NCBI GenBank assembly: GCA_031286555.1
Contig: JAITUD010000357.1
Coordinates: 1-9,784, forward strand
Reading direction: 5' to 3'
DNA length: 9,784 nt
DNA from: Microbacterium sp.
Lineage (GTDB): Bacteria; Actinomycetota; Actinomycetes; Actinomycetales; Microbacteriaceae
The notes beneath the pieces were generated by a model. It saw nothing but the letters and a program-made list of their open reading frames with translations. It made no database searches and had not been told where the DNA came from. The translations under genes were made by a program, and so were the position numbers. Shown piece after piece: positions 1 through 7,734 of the stretch. The first letter of the stretch is position 1. The number at the start of each line of letters is the position of its first letter.

Positions 1-1065
1 GAGAGTCGCGACGTCGATGATGACGTCCGGGTTCTCGCGGCTCGCCGCCACGAGGCCGTCCGCCATGACCAGGCGCCCCTCGGCGTCAGTGTTCAGCACC
101 TCGACGGTCTGCCCGTCCAGCATCCGCAGCACGTCGCCGGGGCGCGTGGCGCGACCAGAGGGCATGTTGTCGGCGATGCACATCCAGGCAGTCACCCGCA
201 CGGGGAGAGCGAGCGCGGCGATCGCGCGCACGGCGGCGAGCGCCGTGGCGGCGCCTGCCATGTCGAACTTCATGCCGACCATGCTGGCCGCTGGCTTGAG
301 CGACAGGCCGCCGGTGTCGAAGGTGATGCCCTTGCCGACCAGCGCGATGTGGCGGGTTGCGCCGGCGGGGGAGTAGTCCAGCCGCACCAGGCGTGCCGGG
401 CGGTCCGAGCCGCGGCCCACACCGAGGATGCCGCCGTCGCCCTGCTCCTCGAGGTGCTTCTCGTCGAGCACGTCGACCGTGACGGCCAGGTCCTTGACAG
501 CCTCGACTGCGCTGTCGGCGAGCTGCGCAGGGCTCTGCCACTCCGCGGGGACGTTCACCAGGTCCTTGACGAGGGCGACGGCTTCGGCGACGGCGATGGC
601 GCGGGAGACCTCCGCGTCGGTGAGCTCGGCGTGCAGCACGAGCTCGTCGGCGCGGGACGGGCCGCGATCGGAGCGGTAGTCGTCGAAGCGGTAGCCGCCG
701 AGCACGGCCCCTTCGGCCGCAGCGGCGGCGTGTGCATCCGCGCCGGGGGCGAACCCGATGGCGACGCGATTGAAGCCGGTGAGGGTGCGGACGGCGGTCG
801 CGACGGCGTCGCGCACGGTGGCGGCGGTCTGCTCCTTGCCGATGCTGACGACGGTCAGCGGCAGCGTGGTGATCTCGGGCAGGTGCACGCGGACGTGAGC
901 ACCTGCGGAGCCGCGGAAGCCGACGCCGGAGAGGAAGTCTGCGAGACCCGGGTAGGCCGTGAGCGCTTCTGGCGCGACCTCCGGATCCTGGATCACGAGC
1001 ACTGCGGCGTCTGCAGCGCTTTCGGGGAACGTTTCGGTCGTGTGCGAGAGCGCGGGTAGCGTCAT
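1..1065 (-). CDS. pepA: Leucyl aminopeptidase (M17 family), C-terminus cut by window edge
   Basis: This is a cytosolic zinc/manganese-dependent aminopeptidase that removes N-terminal residues, chiefly Leu, in peptide turnover. Only 355 codons are inside the window; M17 enzymes run near 500 residues, so about 140 C-terminal residues lie before base 1. The catalytic half begins near residue 240. The motif GKGITFDTGGLSLK carries metal-binding Lys245 and Asp250 and catalytic Lys257. Asp268 sits in GMKFDMAG. The family signature NTDAEGRL supplies Asp327, Glu329 and Arg331. The first ~150 residues form the less conserved M17 N-terminal domain. The ATG at 1063-1065 was chosen because a TAGGAT -10 element ends 6 nt upstream, which fits leaderless initiation. 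The gene diverges from the PAC2 gene across 103 nt. Family assignment is secure; substrate preference is not visible. Confidence 0.95.
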   Translation of the reverse strand, partial: MTLPALSHTTETFPESAADAAVLVIQDPEVAPEALTAYPGLADFLSGVGFRGSAGAHVRVHLPEITTLPLTVVSIGKEQTAATVRDAVATAVRTLTGFNRVAIGFAPGADAHAAAAAEGAVLGGYRFDDYRSDRGPSRADELVLHAELTDAEVSRAIAVAEAVALVKDLVNVPAEWQSPAQLADSAVEAVKDLAVTVDVLDEKHLEEQGDGGILGVGRGSDRPARLVRLDYSPAGATRHIALVGKGITFDTGGLSLKPAASMVGMKFDMAGAATALAAVRAIAALALPVRVTAWMCIADNMPSGRATRPGDVLRMLDGQTVEVLNTDAEGRLVMADGLVAASRENPDVIIDVATL

Positions 1066-1071
1066 GCCTCC

Positions 1072-1077
1072 ATCCTA
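1072..1077 (-). promoter_or_regulatory. -10 element of leaderless pepA promoter
   Basis: On the minus strand the hexamer TAGGAT fits the actinobacterial TAnnnT -10 pattern. It is followed by exactly 6 nt and then the pepA ATG, so transcription would start at or next to the A of the start codon. The overlapping GGAGG ends only 1 nt before ATG, too close for a normal Shine-Dalgarno site. No convincing -35 was seen. Confidence 0.5.
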
Positions 1078-1156
1078 TTCAGGGATGAGGGGACGAGCCC
1101 GCCGTGCTGTTCGCTCTCAGCATGAGACCCGCGGCCCCAGCGCCCGGACCGGCTCG

Positions 1157-1162
1157 TAGCAT
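1157..1162 (+). promoter_or_regulatory. -10 element of leaderless PAC2-gene promoter
   Basis: TAGCAT fits the TAnnnT -10 pattern and is followed by exactly 6 nt (GGATGC) and the ATG at 1169, the same geometry as the divergent pepA promoter. No Shine-Dalgarno sequence lies at a usable distance, which supports a leaderless transcript. No clear -35 was seen 16-18 nt upstream. Confidence 0.5.
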
Positions 1163-1168
1163 GGATGC

Positions 1169-2101
1169 ATGCCCTTCACCGGAGACGTCCACGAACGCGT
1201 CGCGAACGCCCCGGTCGTGCCGACCGGACTGCCGCTGGTCATCCTGCTCACCGGGTTCACCGACGCGGGCAACGCGGTGTCCGGTCTGATCGACCATCTC
1301 GAGGAGACCGCCGGCCCGCAGCCGGTCGTCGTGTTCGACAACGACATGCTGCTGGACTACCGCGCCCGGCGTCCTGTCGTCTCCTTCGATCAGGACCACC
1401 TCACCGAGTTCCGTCCCGCGCGGCTCGAGCTCTCCCTCGCGCACGATGCGCTGGGGCAGCAGTTCCTGCTGCTCGCCGGCTACGAACCGGACTTCGCCTG
1501 GAACGCCTTCTCGGACGCCGTCCTGGACCTCGCGACCGAGTTCGAGGTGTCGGGAGTGTCCTGGGTGCACTCGATCGCAATGCCCGTTCCGCACACTCGT
1601 CCCATCGGAACGACGGTCAGCGGCAACAGGCGCGACCTGATCGGTGCGCACTCGGTGTGGCGCCCCCGCACTCAGGTGCCGTCGACCGCCGGTCACCTGC
1701 TGGAGTACCGCTTCGCGCAGCGCGGGAGTCGCGTGGTCGGCTTCGTGCTGCTCGTGCCGCACTACCTCGGCGACACCGAGTACCCGGACGCCGTGATCAC
1801 GGCCGCCGACCGGCTGATGGCCGCCACCGGACTGGTGCTCCGCATGGACGAGGTGCAGGAGAGTCGTGAGGCGTACGTCTCGCGGGTCGAGGAGCAGGTG
1901 CAGGGCAATGACGAGCTGATGCAGATGGTGCACACGCTGGAGCGCCGCTATGACGCCTATATGGCGGGACGCGACCCGGAGGACGTCGATGACGGCGGCT
2001 TCGACGAGCGCGACCTGCCCAGCGCGGACGAGATCGCCGCAGAGCTGGAGCGGTATCTGGCCTCCCGCCCGACCGGAGAGGACGACGGCAAGCGCGGCTG
2101 A
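1169..2101 (+). CDS. PAC2 family protein (proteasome assembly chaperone-like fold)
   Basis: A 310-residue protein of the PAC2 (PF09754-type) family, named after eukaryotic proteasome assembly chaperone 2. The bacterial members have no firmly established function. The hydrophobic strand and loop LPLVILLTGFTDAGNA (residues 21-36) and the domain ending near residue 223 match the family. A charged helical stretch with coiled-coil character follows (about 226-265), then an acidic, probably disordered tail (268-310). There is no signal peptide or membrane segment, so it is probably cytosolic. The ATG at 1169 is chosen over out-of-frame ATGs at 1161 and 1165 because it gives the full domain and sits 6 nt after a TAGCAT -10 box. 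No proteasome genes lie in the window, so a proteasome link is not implied. It ends 161 nt before rpoD and is probably a separate unit. Confidence 0.85.
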   Translation: MPFTGDVHERVANAPVVPTGLPLVILLTGFTDAGNAVSGLIDHLEETAGPQPVVVFDNDMLLDYRARRPVVSFDQDHLTEFRPARLELSLAHDALGQQFLLLAGYEPDFAWNAFSDAVLDLATEFEVSGVSWVHSIAMPVPHTRPIGTTVSGNRRDLIGAHSVWRPRTQVPSTAGHLLEYRFAQRGSRVVGFVLLVPHYLGDTEYPDAVITAADRLMAATGLVLRMDEVQESREAYVSRVEEQVQGNDELMQMVHTLERRYDAYMAGRDPEDVDDGGFDERDLPSADEIAAELERYLASRPTGEDDGKRG

Positions 2102-2143
2102 GATTCTAAATCCGCGTCGTTGTCATCCACATGCTCTCGGGTG

Positions 2144-2152
2144 TGTGATAAT
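2144..2152 (+). promoter_or_regulatory. Extended -10 promoter candidate for rpoD operon
   Basis: TGT followed by GATAAT resembles an extended -10 element (TGn plus TATAAT with one mismatch). It lies in the 161-nt gap between the PAC2 gene and rpoD and would give a 5' leader of about 100 nt. A TTGTCA at 2120-2125 resembles a -35, but the 21-nt spacer is too long, so recognition would rest on the extended -10. A consensus-like TTGACA also occurs at 2196-2201, but the sequence 17-18 nt downstream (CGAAAT/GAAATC) is a poor -10, so a second promoter is uncertain. Confidence 0.45.
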
Positions 2153-2166
2153 GGACATTCGACCCG

Positions 2167-2202
2167 TTGTCAACCGTCGTTTTTCGCGATCGGACTTGAC
2201 AA
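2167..2202 (+). repeat. Inverted repeat TTGTCAA / TTGACAA in rpoD leader
   Basis: Perfect 7-nt arms, TTGTCAA at 2167-2173 and its reverse complement TTGACAA at 2196-2202, are separated by 22 nt. A third copy of the core, TTGTCA, lies at 2120-2125. The arrangement could be a regulator site, a pair of -35 elements, or chance. The second arm contains a perfect TTGACA -35 consensus. No inverted-repeat terminator was seen in this intergenic region. Confidence 0.4.
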
Positions 2203-2262
2203 GGGTCTTACTAGTGTCCGAAATCTCCCGGGGCGTGCGCACCGTCCCGTGAAAGGCGAAAC

Positions 2263-3518
<1,256 letters not shown>

Positions 3519-3522
<4 letters not shown>

Positions 3523-4835
3523 TGGCGGCCGCCCCTCAGGCGCGGTCGGCGGGGCCCCGGTACATCGTTCCGGTTCTGGCGGGCAAGCTCGCGCGTTTCG
3601 CGACGCGCCTGCGCGGCGGCGGTTCGGCGTTCCCGGGGTACCTCACCAACCGGATGGCGCCGACCCTGCTGCCGACGCTCGCCGGCCAGTTCCGCTACGG
3701 CGTGATCTTCGTGCTCGGCTCGAACGGCAAGACCACGACCACGCACATGGTCAGCGAAGTGCTGCGTGCGCACGGTCTGAAGGTCTTCACCAACCCGACC
3801 GGGGCGAACCTGCCGCAGGGCGTGACGAGCGCGCTGCTCGCCGACGCGTCGCTCACAGGCCGGATCAAGGCGGACGTAGCGGTCCTCGAGATCGATGAGG
3901 GCTACGCCGCGGACCTCGCCGACCGGCTCTCGCCGTCGGTGATCCTGTCGCTGAACGTGCAGGTCGACCAGCTGTTCCGGTTCTTCGAGACCGAGCGCGT
4001 GGCCGACATGATGCTGGATGCCTCGACCCGAGCCTCCGGGCATGTCGTGGTCAACCGCGACGACCCGTATCTGTCGAAGATCGACGAGAGCGCCATGAAG
4101 GCGCCGGTGTCCTTCTTCGGCATCTCCGAGGAGATCGTCGCGGCGTCCGCACATGGACTGTCCAACGCCGCGGACACCCGCAGCGGCACCGCCGGCACCG
4201 TCGCGCGCGCGGCCTTCGCCGAGGTGCGCGAGGTGTCCGGTCGCGACATCGTCGTGAACGTGGACGGCACGGACGCCCGCATCACCCTGCCCGCACGCGG
4301 TCTGCACTACGCGGCCGACGCCGCGGCGGCGCTGACCGTCGCCGCTCGCGTGCTGGGCGACGAGTTCGACGCGGGTCGCGCCGCCGCCGGCTTCGCCACG
4401 ATGGCGCCGGCCTACGGTCGCGGTGAGGTCATCCCGCTGCGCGGGAAGCCCGACGGCGAGCAGGTCGAATTCGTCATGTTCAAGAACGCGCCGAGTCTGC
4501 AGATGAATCTGGACGCCCTCGACGGCACCCCCGAGCGGGCGCTCATCGCGATCGACGACGGCACTCCCGACGTCTCGTGGCTGTACGACGTGGACTTCGC
4601 CCCGCTGCCGCGGGTCGATGTGGTCACCGGCGAGAAGGCTCACCAACTCGCCCTCGCGCTCGCCTATGCGGGCGTGGAGATCGGCACGGTCGAGCCCGAC
4701 ATGGAGAAGGCCGTGGAGCTCATGCGCTCGTTCCCCGAGACCGCGGCCGGGCGCCAGATCTGGTTCGTCAACTACGAGCTCATGATGACTGGCCGTCGCA
4801 TCCTCGGCCGCGAAGAGCAGGAGACGCGCCGATGA
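3519..4835 (+). CDS. murT: MurT-like Mur ligase family protein lacking the zinc-ribbon cysteines
   Basis: A 438-residue Mur-ligase-fold protein related to MurT, the ATP-dependent half of the MurT-GatD complex that amidates the alpha-carboxyl of D-Glu in lipid II. The P-loop GSNGKTTTT (67-75), the TGANL motif just after it, EIDEG (124-128) and VNRDDP (about 182-187) form the Mur central domain. A DUF1727-type C-terminal domain follows, with DVSWLYDVDF from Asp351. From memory, the corresponding Asp of S. aureus MurT (Asp349) joins the GatD catalytic centre. The protein contains no cysteine, although characterised MurT proteins carry a Cys4 zinc ribbon in the central domain. The usual KNPAG motif reads KNAPS (322-326). 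ATGs at 3519 and 3522 are in tandem; the first overlaps the rpoD stop by 4 nt. The next gene also overlaps by 4 nt. The family is clear; classical amidation is doubtful. Confidence 0.85.
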
Positions 4836-5587
4836 CGCAGGTCACCATCGCCCAGCTGTACCCGGTCGAACTCGGTGTCACCGGTGACCGCGGCAACGTC
4901 CGCGCGATCGAACGGCGCTTCGCCGCTCGCGGGGTGGAGACCGCCACCGCGCTGGTCGCGCCGGGCGAGGAGCTTCCCGCCGACATCGACGTGCTCGTGA
5001 TCGGCAACGGCCCGCTGTCCGCACTGCGCGGCGTGCACGCCGACCTGACGGCCCGGAAGGAGCACATCGCGGCGTTCGTCGCCGACGACGGTGTCCTCTT
5101 CTCGGTCGGAGGTTCCGCTGAGCTGCTCGGAGAGGGCCTGGATGCCCCCGACGGCGAGAAGCTCACGGGAATCGGCGCACTGCCCTACCGCGTCACGCGC
5201 GTCAGCGATCGCCGCGTCGGCTACATCATCGTCGACACCCCGGACGGGCCCGTGGTCGGTTTCGAGGACCACGCCTCGGAGTGGGCGCTGGCTGACGCGG
5301 ATGCCGCCTACGGCACGGTCCGCGACGGTCAGGGCAGTTACGCCCGAGGAGAGGGCCGCGGCGAGTTCGTGCGCGTGGGCAATGCCTTCGCGAGCAACGT
5401 GCAGGGCCCCGTGCTGCCGCTGAACCCGGCGCTGACGGACGTGCTCGTCGACGCGGCCGCCGCGCGACGAGGACTGACGCTCGCGCCGGCGACGCACAGC
5501 GATCTCGACGAGTACGCCGAGGCCGCGCGCACCAAGATCCTGATGCGCCCGACCCGTGACAAGGGCTTCAAGACCATCAAGGTGTGA
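4832..5587 (+). CDS. gatD: GatD-like class I glutamine amidotransferase homologue without catalytic Cys/His
   Basis: A 251-residue protein with the fold and length of GatD/CobB-CobQ-type amidotransferases, which in MurT-GatD hydrolyse glutamine and pass ammonia to the ligase. Alignable landmarks are the N-terminal LYP...GDRGNV segment, the nucleophile elbow and the GPVLPLNPALTDVL segment near the C-terminus. The elbow, usually CGGYQLLG, reads VGGSAELLG with Val92 in place of the nucleophilic Cys. The motif usually ending in HGP reads QGP with Gln191 in place of the catalytic His. S. aureus GatD has Cys94 and His189, so the register is close. The protein has no cysteine at all. Glutaminase activity is therefore unlikely, and it may be a structural or substrate-binding partner. 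The ATG overlaps the murT stop (ATGA), with AGGAG at 4819-4823, 8 nt upstream. The symbol denotes homology only. Confidence 0.82.
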   Translation: MTQVTIAQLYPVELGVTGDRGNVRAIERRFAARGVETATALVAPGEELPADIDVLVIGNGPLSALRGVHADLTARKEHIAAFVADDGVLFSVGGSAELLGEGLDAPDGEKLTGIGALPYRVTRVSDRRVGYIIVDTPDGPVVGFEDHASEWALADADAAYGTVRDGQGSYARGEGRGEFVRVGNAFASNVQGPVLPLNPALTDVLVDAAAARRGLTLAPATHSDLDEYAEAARTKILMRPTRDKGFKTIKV

Positions 5588-5588
5588 C

Positions 5589-5593
5589 GGAGG
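5589..5593 (+). promoter_or_regulatory. Shine-Dalgarno GGAGG deciding the start of the short racemase gene
   Basis: GGAGG lies 8 nt before the GTG at 5602, the same spacing as the sites before the GatD-like gene and the second racemase gene. An earlier in-frame GTG at 5584 would overlap the gatD stop by 4 nt (GTGA) but has no site at a usable distance. The 5602 start is therefore preferred; 5584 would add 6 residues. Confidence 0.6.
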
Positions 5594-5601
5594 TGTCTCC
5601 G

Positions 5602-6294
5602 GTGAATTCCACCCAGAACAGCGCGCTGCCGCGCGCCGTTCTCTCCCGCGCCGCGCTGGCGGCCGCAGCACAGGCTGCGGCCGCCGCCGGCGGCACCACC
5701 GCCGACCTTCGGCGGGATGCCTGGGGGCACGGCGTGCTCGAGGTCGCACCGACGGTTTCAGCCGCCGGCATCCGCCGGGTCCTCGTCGACGACGAGGAGA
5801 TCGCGGGCAAGCTGCGGACCGACGGCGTCGATGCCGTCACCACGGGGCCGGCCGACATCGACCCGCACCTCCTCTACGGTCTGCCCGGCGCCGGCACGAG
5901 CCCGGTCATGCGGCTCATGGGCACCGTCATGTCGATCAAGCGCCTGTATCCCGGTGACGCGGTGTCCTACGGGTACACCCATCGCGCCGACGCTGAGACC
6001 ATGGTCGCTCTCGTCACCGGCGGCTACGCCCAGGGCATCGTCCGCGCGCTCGGCAACCACGGCTCCGCCGAGATCGACGGCGTGCTGCGCCCGATCATCG
6101 GCCGCGTCGCCATGGACGTCTGCGTCGTGGATCTGCAGGGAGCGGATGCCGCGGAGGGCGCAGAGGTCACGTACTTCGGCGGCGACGGCCCCGCACGCGA
6201 CGCCCTCGCGGAATGGGCGCTGATCACCGGCCTCACCGTCGGCGAGCTCGCCGCGGTCGCGGGCATGAGTTCAGAACGGGAGTGGCGGGCATGA
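5602..6294 (+). CDS. Alanine racemase C-terminal-domain protein with most of the PLP barrel missing
   Basis: A 230-residue fold-type III (alanine racemase) relative. Residues about 9-60 resemble only the first part of the PLP barrel: LRRDAWGHG matches K-x-D-A-Y-G-H-G, with Arg37 for the PLP lysine and Trp41 for the phosphate-binding Tyr. The rest of the barrel is absent. From LLYGLPG (about 90) on it is a good alanine racemase C-terminal domain. VSYGYT holds Tyr123, equivalent to catalytic Tyr265 of the Geobacillus enzyme. GGYAQG holds Tyr142, 19 residues later as Tyr284 is in that enzyme. GRVAMD holds Met171, equivalent to Met312. In known racemases Tyr265 and Met312 reach into the partner subunit's active site. 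Alone it cannot bind PLP by a Schiff base. It overlaps the next racemase gene by 4 nt and is probably its partner. A decaying alr is the alternative, but the frame is intact and key residues are kept. Confidence 0.85.
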   Translation: MNSTQNSALPRAVLSRAALAAAAQAAAAAGGTTADLRRDAWGHGVLEVAPTVSAAGIRRVLVDDEEIAGKLRTDGVDAVTTGPADIDPHLLYGLPGAGTSPVMRLMGTVMSIKRLYPGDAVSYGYTHRADAETMVALVTGGYAQGIVRALGNHGSAEIDGVLRPIIGRVAMDVCVVDLQGADAAEGAEVTYFGGDGPARDALAEWALITGLTVGELAAVAGMSSEREWRA

Positions 6295-7322
6295 GCGTGC
6301 CGGTGCTGGAGATCTCACGCGGAGTGCTGCAGAGCAACATCGCCGCTGTGCGGGTGCAGGTCGCTCCGAGCGAGCTCATGCTCGTGATGAAGGACGACGC
6401 CTACGGTCACGGCCTGGAGTGGACCGTGGACGGCGCGCCCGATGTGACCTGGTTCGGCTCCTACGACATCGCCTCGGCCCTGCGCATCCGCGCCCGCCGC
6501 GACGACGCCCGCGTCTACGCCTGGGCCACATCGACGGATGCAGAGGTGGCCGCGGCGATCGAGGCCCACATCGATCTGGGCGTCGGCACCCTGCCCTACC
6601 TGCGCCGCGTCATCGCACAGGCCGAGCTTCTTGGCGCGGTCGCGCGGGTGCACCTCAAGATCGACACCGGTCTGCACCGCAACGGGGTGCGCCCGGAGGA
6701 CTGGACCGCATTCGTGGCCGTGGCTCGCGACGCCGAACAGCGCGGCGTGCTCGTGGTCGTCGGCGTGTGGAGCCATCTCGCCGAGGCCAGCGACGCCGAG
6801 GACGACGAGGCCGCCGAGGAGTTCCGTACCGCGGTGCAGGCACTGCGCGATGCCGGGGGAGCCCCCGAGGTGCTGCACCTCACGGCATCCGCTGCCTCGT
6901 GGTGGCGCCCTGAGCTGCGGGGGACTCTGAACCGCATCGGGGCGTTCTGCTACGGCATCCGCTCTGCGGACGGACCGCAGATCCCCGGTGTCGCGCCCGT
7001 CGCCGAGCTGCGCGCGCAGGTGCTGGCGCTCCGTGATGGCGTCGCGGAGATCGGGGTCGGATCCTTCGACGGCCTGCCGTCGACCTTGGCGGGCGCCGTC
7101 ATCGGCACGCCGGCCGGGGCAGGTGTGCTCCGCTCCGTGGATGCGATGACGAGCACCGTCGACGCGTGGCCGGGGGCTTCCGTGGGCGACCGTGTCACGC
7201 TGTTCGGTCGCGGCTCACAAGGCGAGCAGGACGCGACAGCGCTGGCCGAGCGGATCGGCACGGTGGGTGAGGAGATCCTGCTGCGCCTGACGCCGCGCGT
7301 GCAGCGCGTCGACGTCGACTGA
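6291..7322 (+). CDS. Alanine racemase-like PLP protein lacking the catalytic tyrosine loop
   Basis: A 343-residue two-domain alanine-racemase-fold protein. The PLP barrel is well kept. MKDDAYGHG gives PLP-lysine Lys34 and Tyr38. KIDTGLHRNG gives Lys123 and Arg130 (Lys129/Arg136 in the Geobacillus enzyme). SHLAEAS gives His162 (His166). HLTASAAS gives Ser200 (Ser204), though the preceding Asn is Ala. NRIGAFCYG gives Arg215 (Arg219). The C-terminal domain is eroded: about 19 residues that should carry the SYG-TY loop with Tyr265 are missing between about 248 and 257. GYADG reads GSFDG (Ser258), the Met312 position is not Met, and the C-terminal Tyr354 position is Pro. As a homodimer it should lack the second catalytic base. 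GGGAG at 6278-6282 lies 8 nt before the ATG, which overlaps the upstream stop (ATGA). The substrate could be Ala or another amino acid. Confidence 0.87.
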   Translation: MSVPVLEISRGVLQSNIAAVRVQVAPSELMLVMKDDAYGHGLEWTVDGAPDVTWFGSYDIASALRIRARRDDARVYAWATSTDAEVAAAIEAHIDLGVGTLPYLRRVIAQAELLGAVARVHLKIDTGLHRNGVRPEDWTAFVAVARDAEQRGVLVVVGVWSHLAEASDAEDDEAAEEFRTAVQALRDAGGAPEVLHLTASAASWWRPELRGTLNRIGAFCYGIRSADGPQIPGVAPVAELRAQVLALRDGVAEIGVGSFDGLPSTLAGAVIGTPAGAGVLRSVDAMTSTVDAWPGASVGDRVTLFGRGSQGEQDATALAERIGTVGEEILLRLTPRVQRVDVD

Positions 7323-7336
7323 GGGAGACCGGTCGG

Positions 7337-7555
7337 TCAGACCGCGTCGGCGAGGCGCGCGGTCTCGTCGTGCCAGCTCGTGGCGACGGCGCGCAGCTTC
7401 TCTTCGTACTTGCGGCCGTGGTGAGCGCAGAACAGCAGCTCGGACCCGTTCACCTCGGCGGCGATGTAGGCCTGCGCACCGCAGGAGTCGCACCGGTCCA
7501 TGGCCGTCAGGCGGTACTCGACGGTGGACGTGTCACGTTCGGTCGTAGCGTTCAT
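7337..7555 (-). CDS. Small DUF7455-type zinc-finger protein
   Basis: A 72-residue protein of unknown function, recognisable as the short actinobacterial family found near the principal sigma factor and parE. CDSC (Cys22, Cys25) and FCAHHGRKY (Cys43, His45, His46) form a probable single zinc-binding knuckle, with a charged helix at the C-terminus. The ATG at 7553-7555 was chosen because GAGGAGG (complement of 7563-7569) lies 7 nt upstream on the minus strand. An upstream in-frame ATG at 7624 would add 23 residues without a comparable ribosome site and leave no room for a promoter. The gene converges on the racemase gene with a 14-nt gap and diverges from parE. A role in transcription or DNA metabolism is possible but not shown by the sequence. 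Confidence 0.85.
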   Translation of the reverse strand: MNATTERDTSTVEYRLTAMDRCDSCGAQAYIAAEVNGSELLFCAHHGRKYEEKLRAVATSWHDETARLADAV

Positions 7556-7597
7556 CTCGGTTCCTCCTCGGGCTCGGACGTCTGTGTGATCGTGCTC

Positions 7598-7603
7598 AAT
7601 ACA
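7598..7603 (-). promoter_or_regulatory. Possible -10 element for the small zinc-finger gene
   Basis: On the minus strand TGTATT matches 4 of 6 bases of TATAAT. A TTGCTC resembling a -35 lies 15 nt upstream, slightly short of ideal. Transcription would begin about 35 nt before the ATG, leaving room for the strong GAGGAGG ribosome site. The match is weak. Confidence 0.3.
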
Positions 7604-7720
7604 ACCACGCGGATCTGTGAGCAATGCCCGTGGGGCGGCGTGTTTCGCTCTGCGCGTACTGAACCGTTTCCGCGCCGGTCGATGGGGGAGTGTCGGCGGA
7701 GCCCGGGGGCGATCGGCGAA

Positions 7721-7726
7721 TAGAAT
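7721..7726 (+). promoter_or_regulatory. -10 element of (near-)leaderless parE promoter
   Basis: TAGAAT fits TAnnnT with five of six TATAAT positions matched, and lies 8 nt before the GTG at 7735. The transcript would begin at or within about 2 nt of the start codon. The nearby GAGGA leaves only 2 nt to the GTG, too close for normal Shine-Dalgarno use. No clear -35 was found. The rest of the 179-nt divergent region (7556-7734) shows no further gene. Confidence 0.5.
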
Positions 7727-7734
7727 CGAGGATT

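Noticed and set aside
349..1059. A 236-codon plus-strand frame opposite pepA
   Set aside because: The minus strand carries clear M17 aminopeptidase motifs throughout this stretch.
1066..1075. AGGATGGAGG as a Shine-Dalgarno site for pepA
   Set aside because: GGAGG is 1 nt from the ATG and the rest coincides with the TAGGAT -10 box, so leaderless initiation explains the sequence better.
5584..5586. GTG overlapping the gatD stop as start of the short racemase gene
   Set aside because: It has no ribosome-binding site within range, whereas the GTG at 5602 has GGAGG 8 nt upstream. It remains possible through translational coupling.
5602..6294. Reading the short racemase gene as a pseudogene fragment
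   Set aside because: Its frame is intact, it has a good GGAGG site and an overlapping downstream partner, and it keeps exactly the residues the partner lacks, which decay would not favour.
7330..7344. Possible terminator hairpin between the racemase gene and the converging small gene
   Set aside because: The stem CGGTC/GACCG is only 5 bp with a 5-nt loop, has no T tract on either side, and overlaps the small gene's stop codon.
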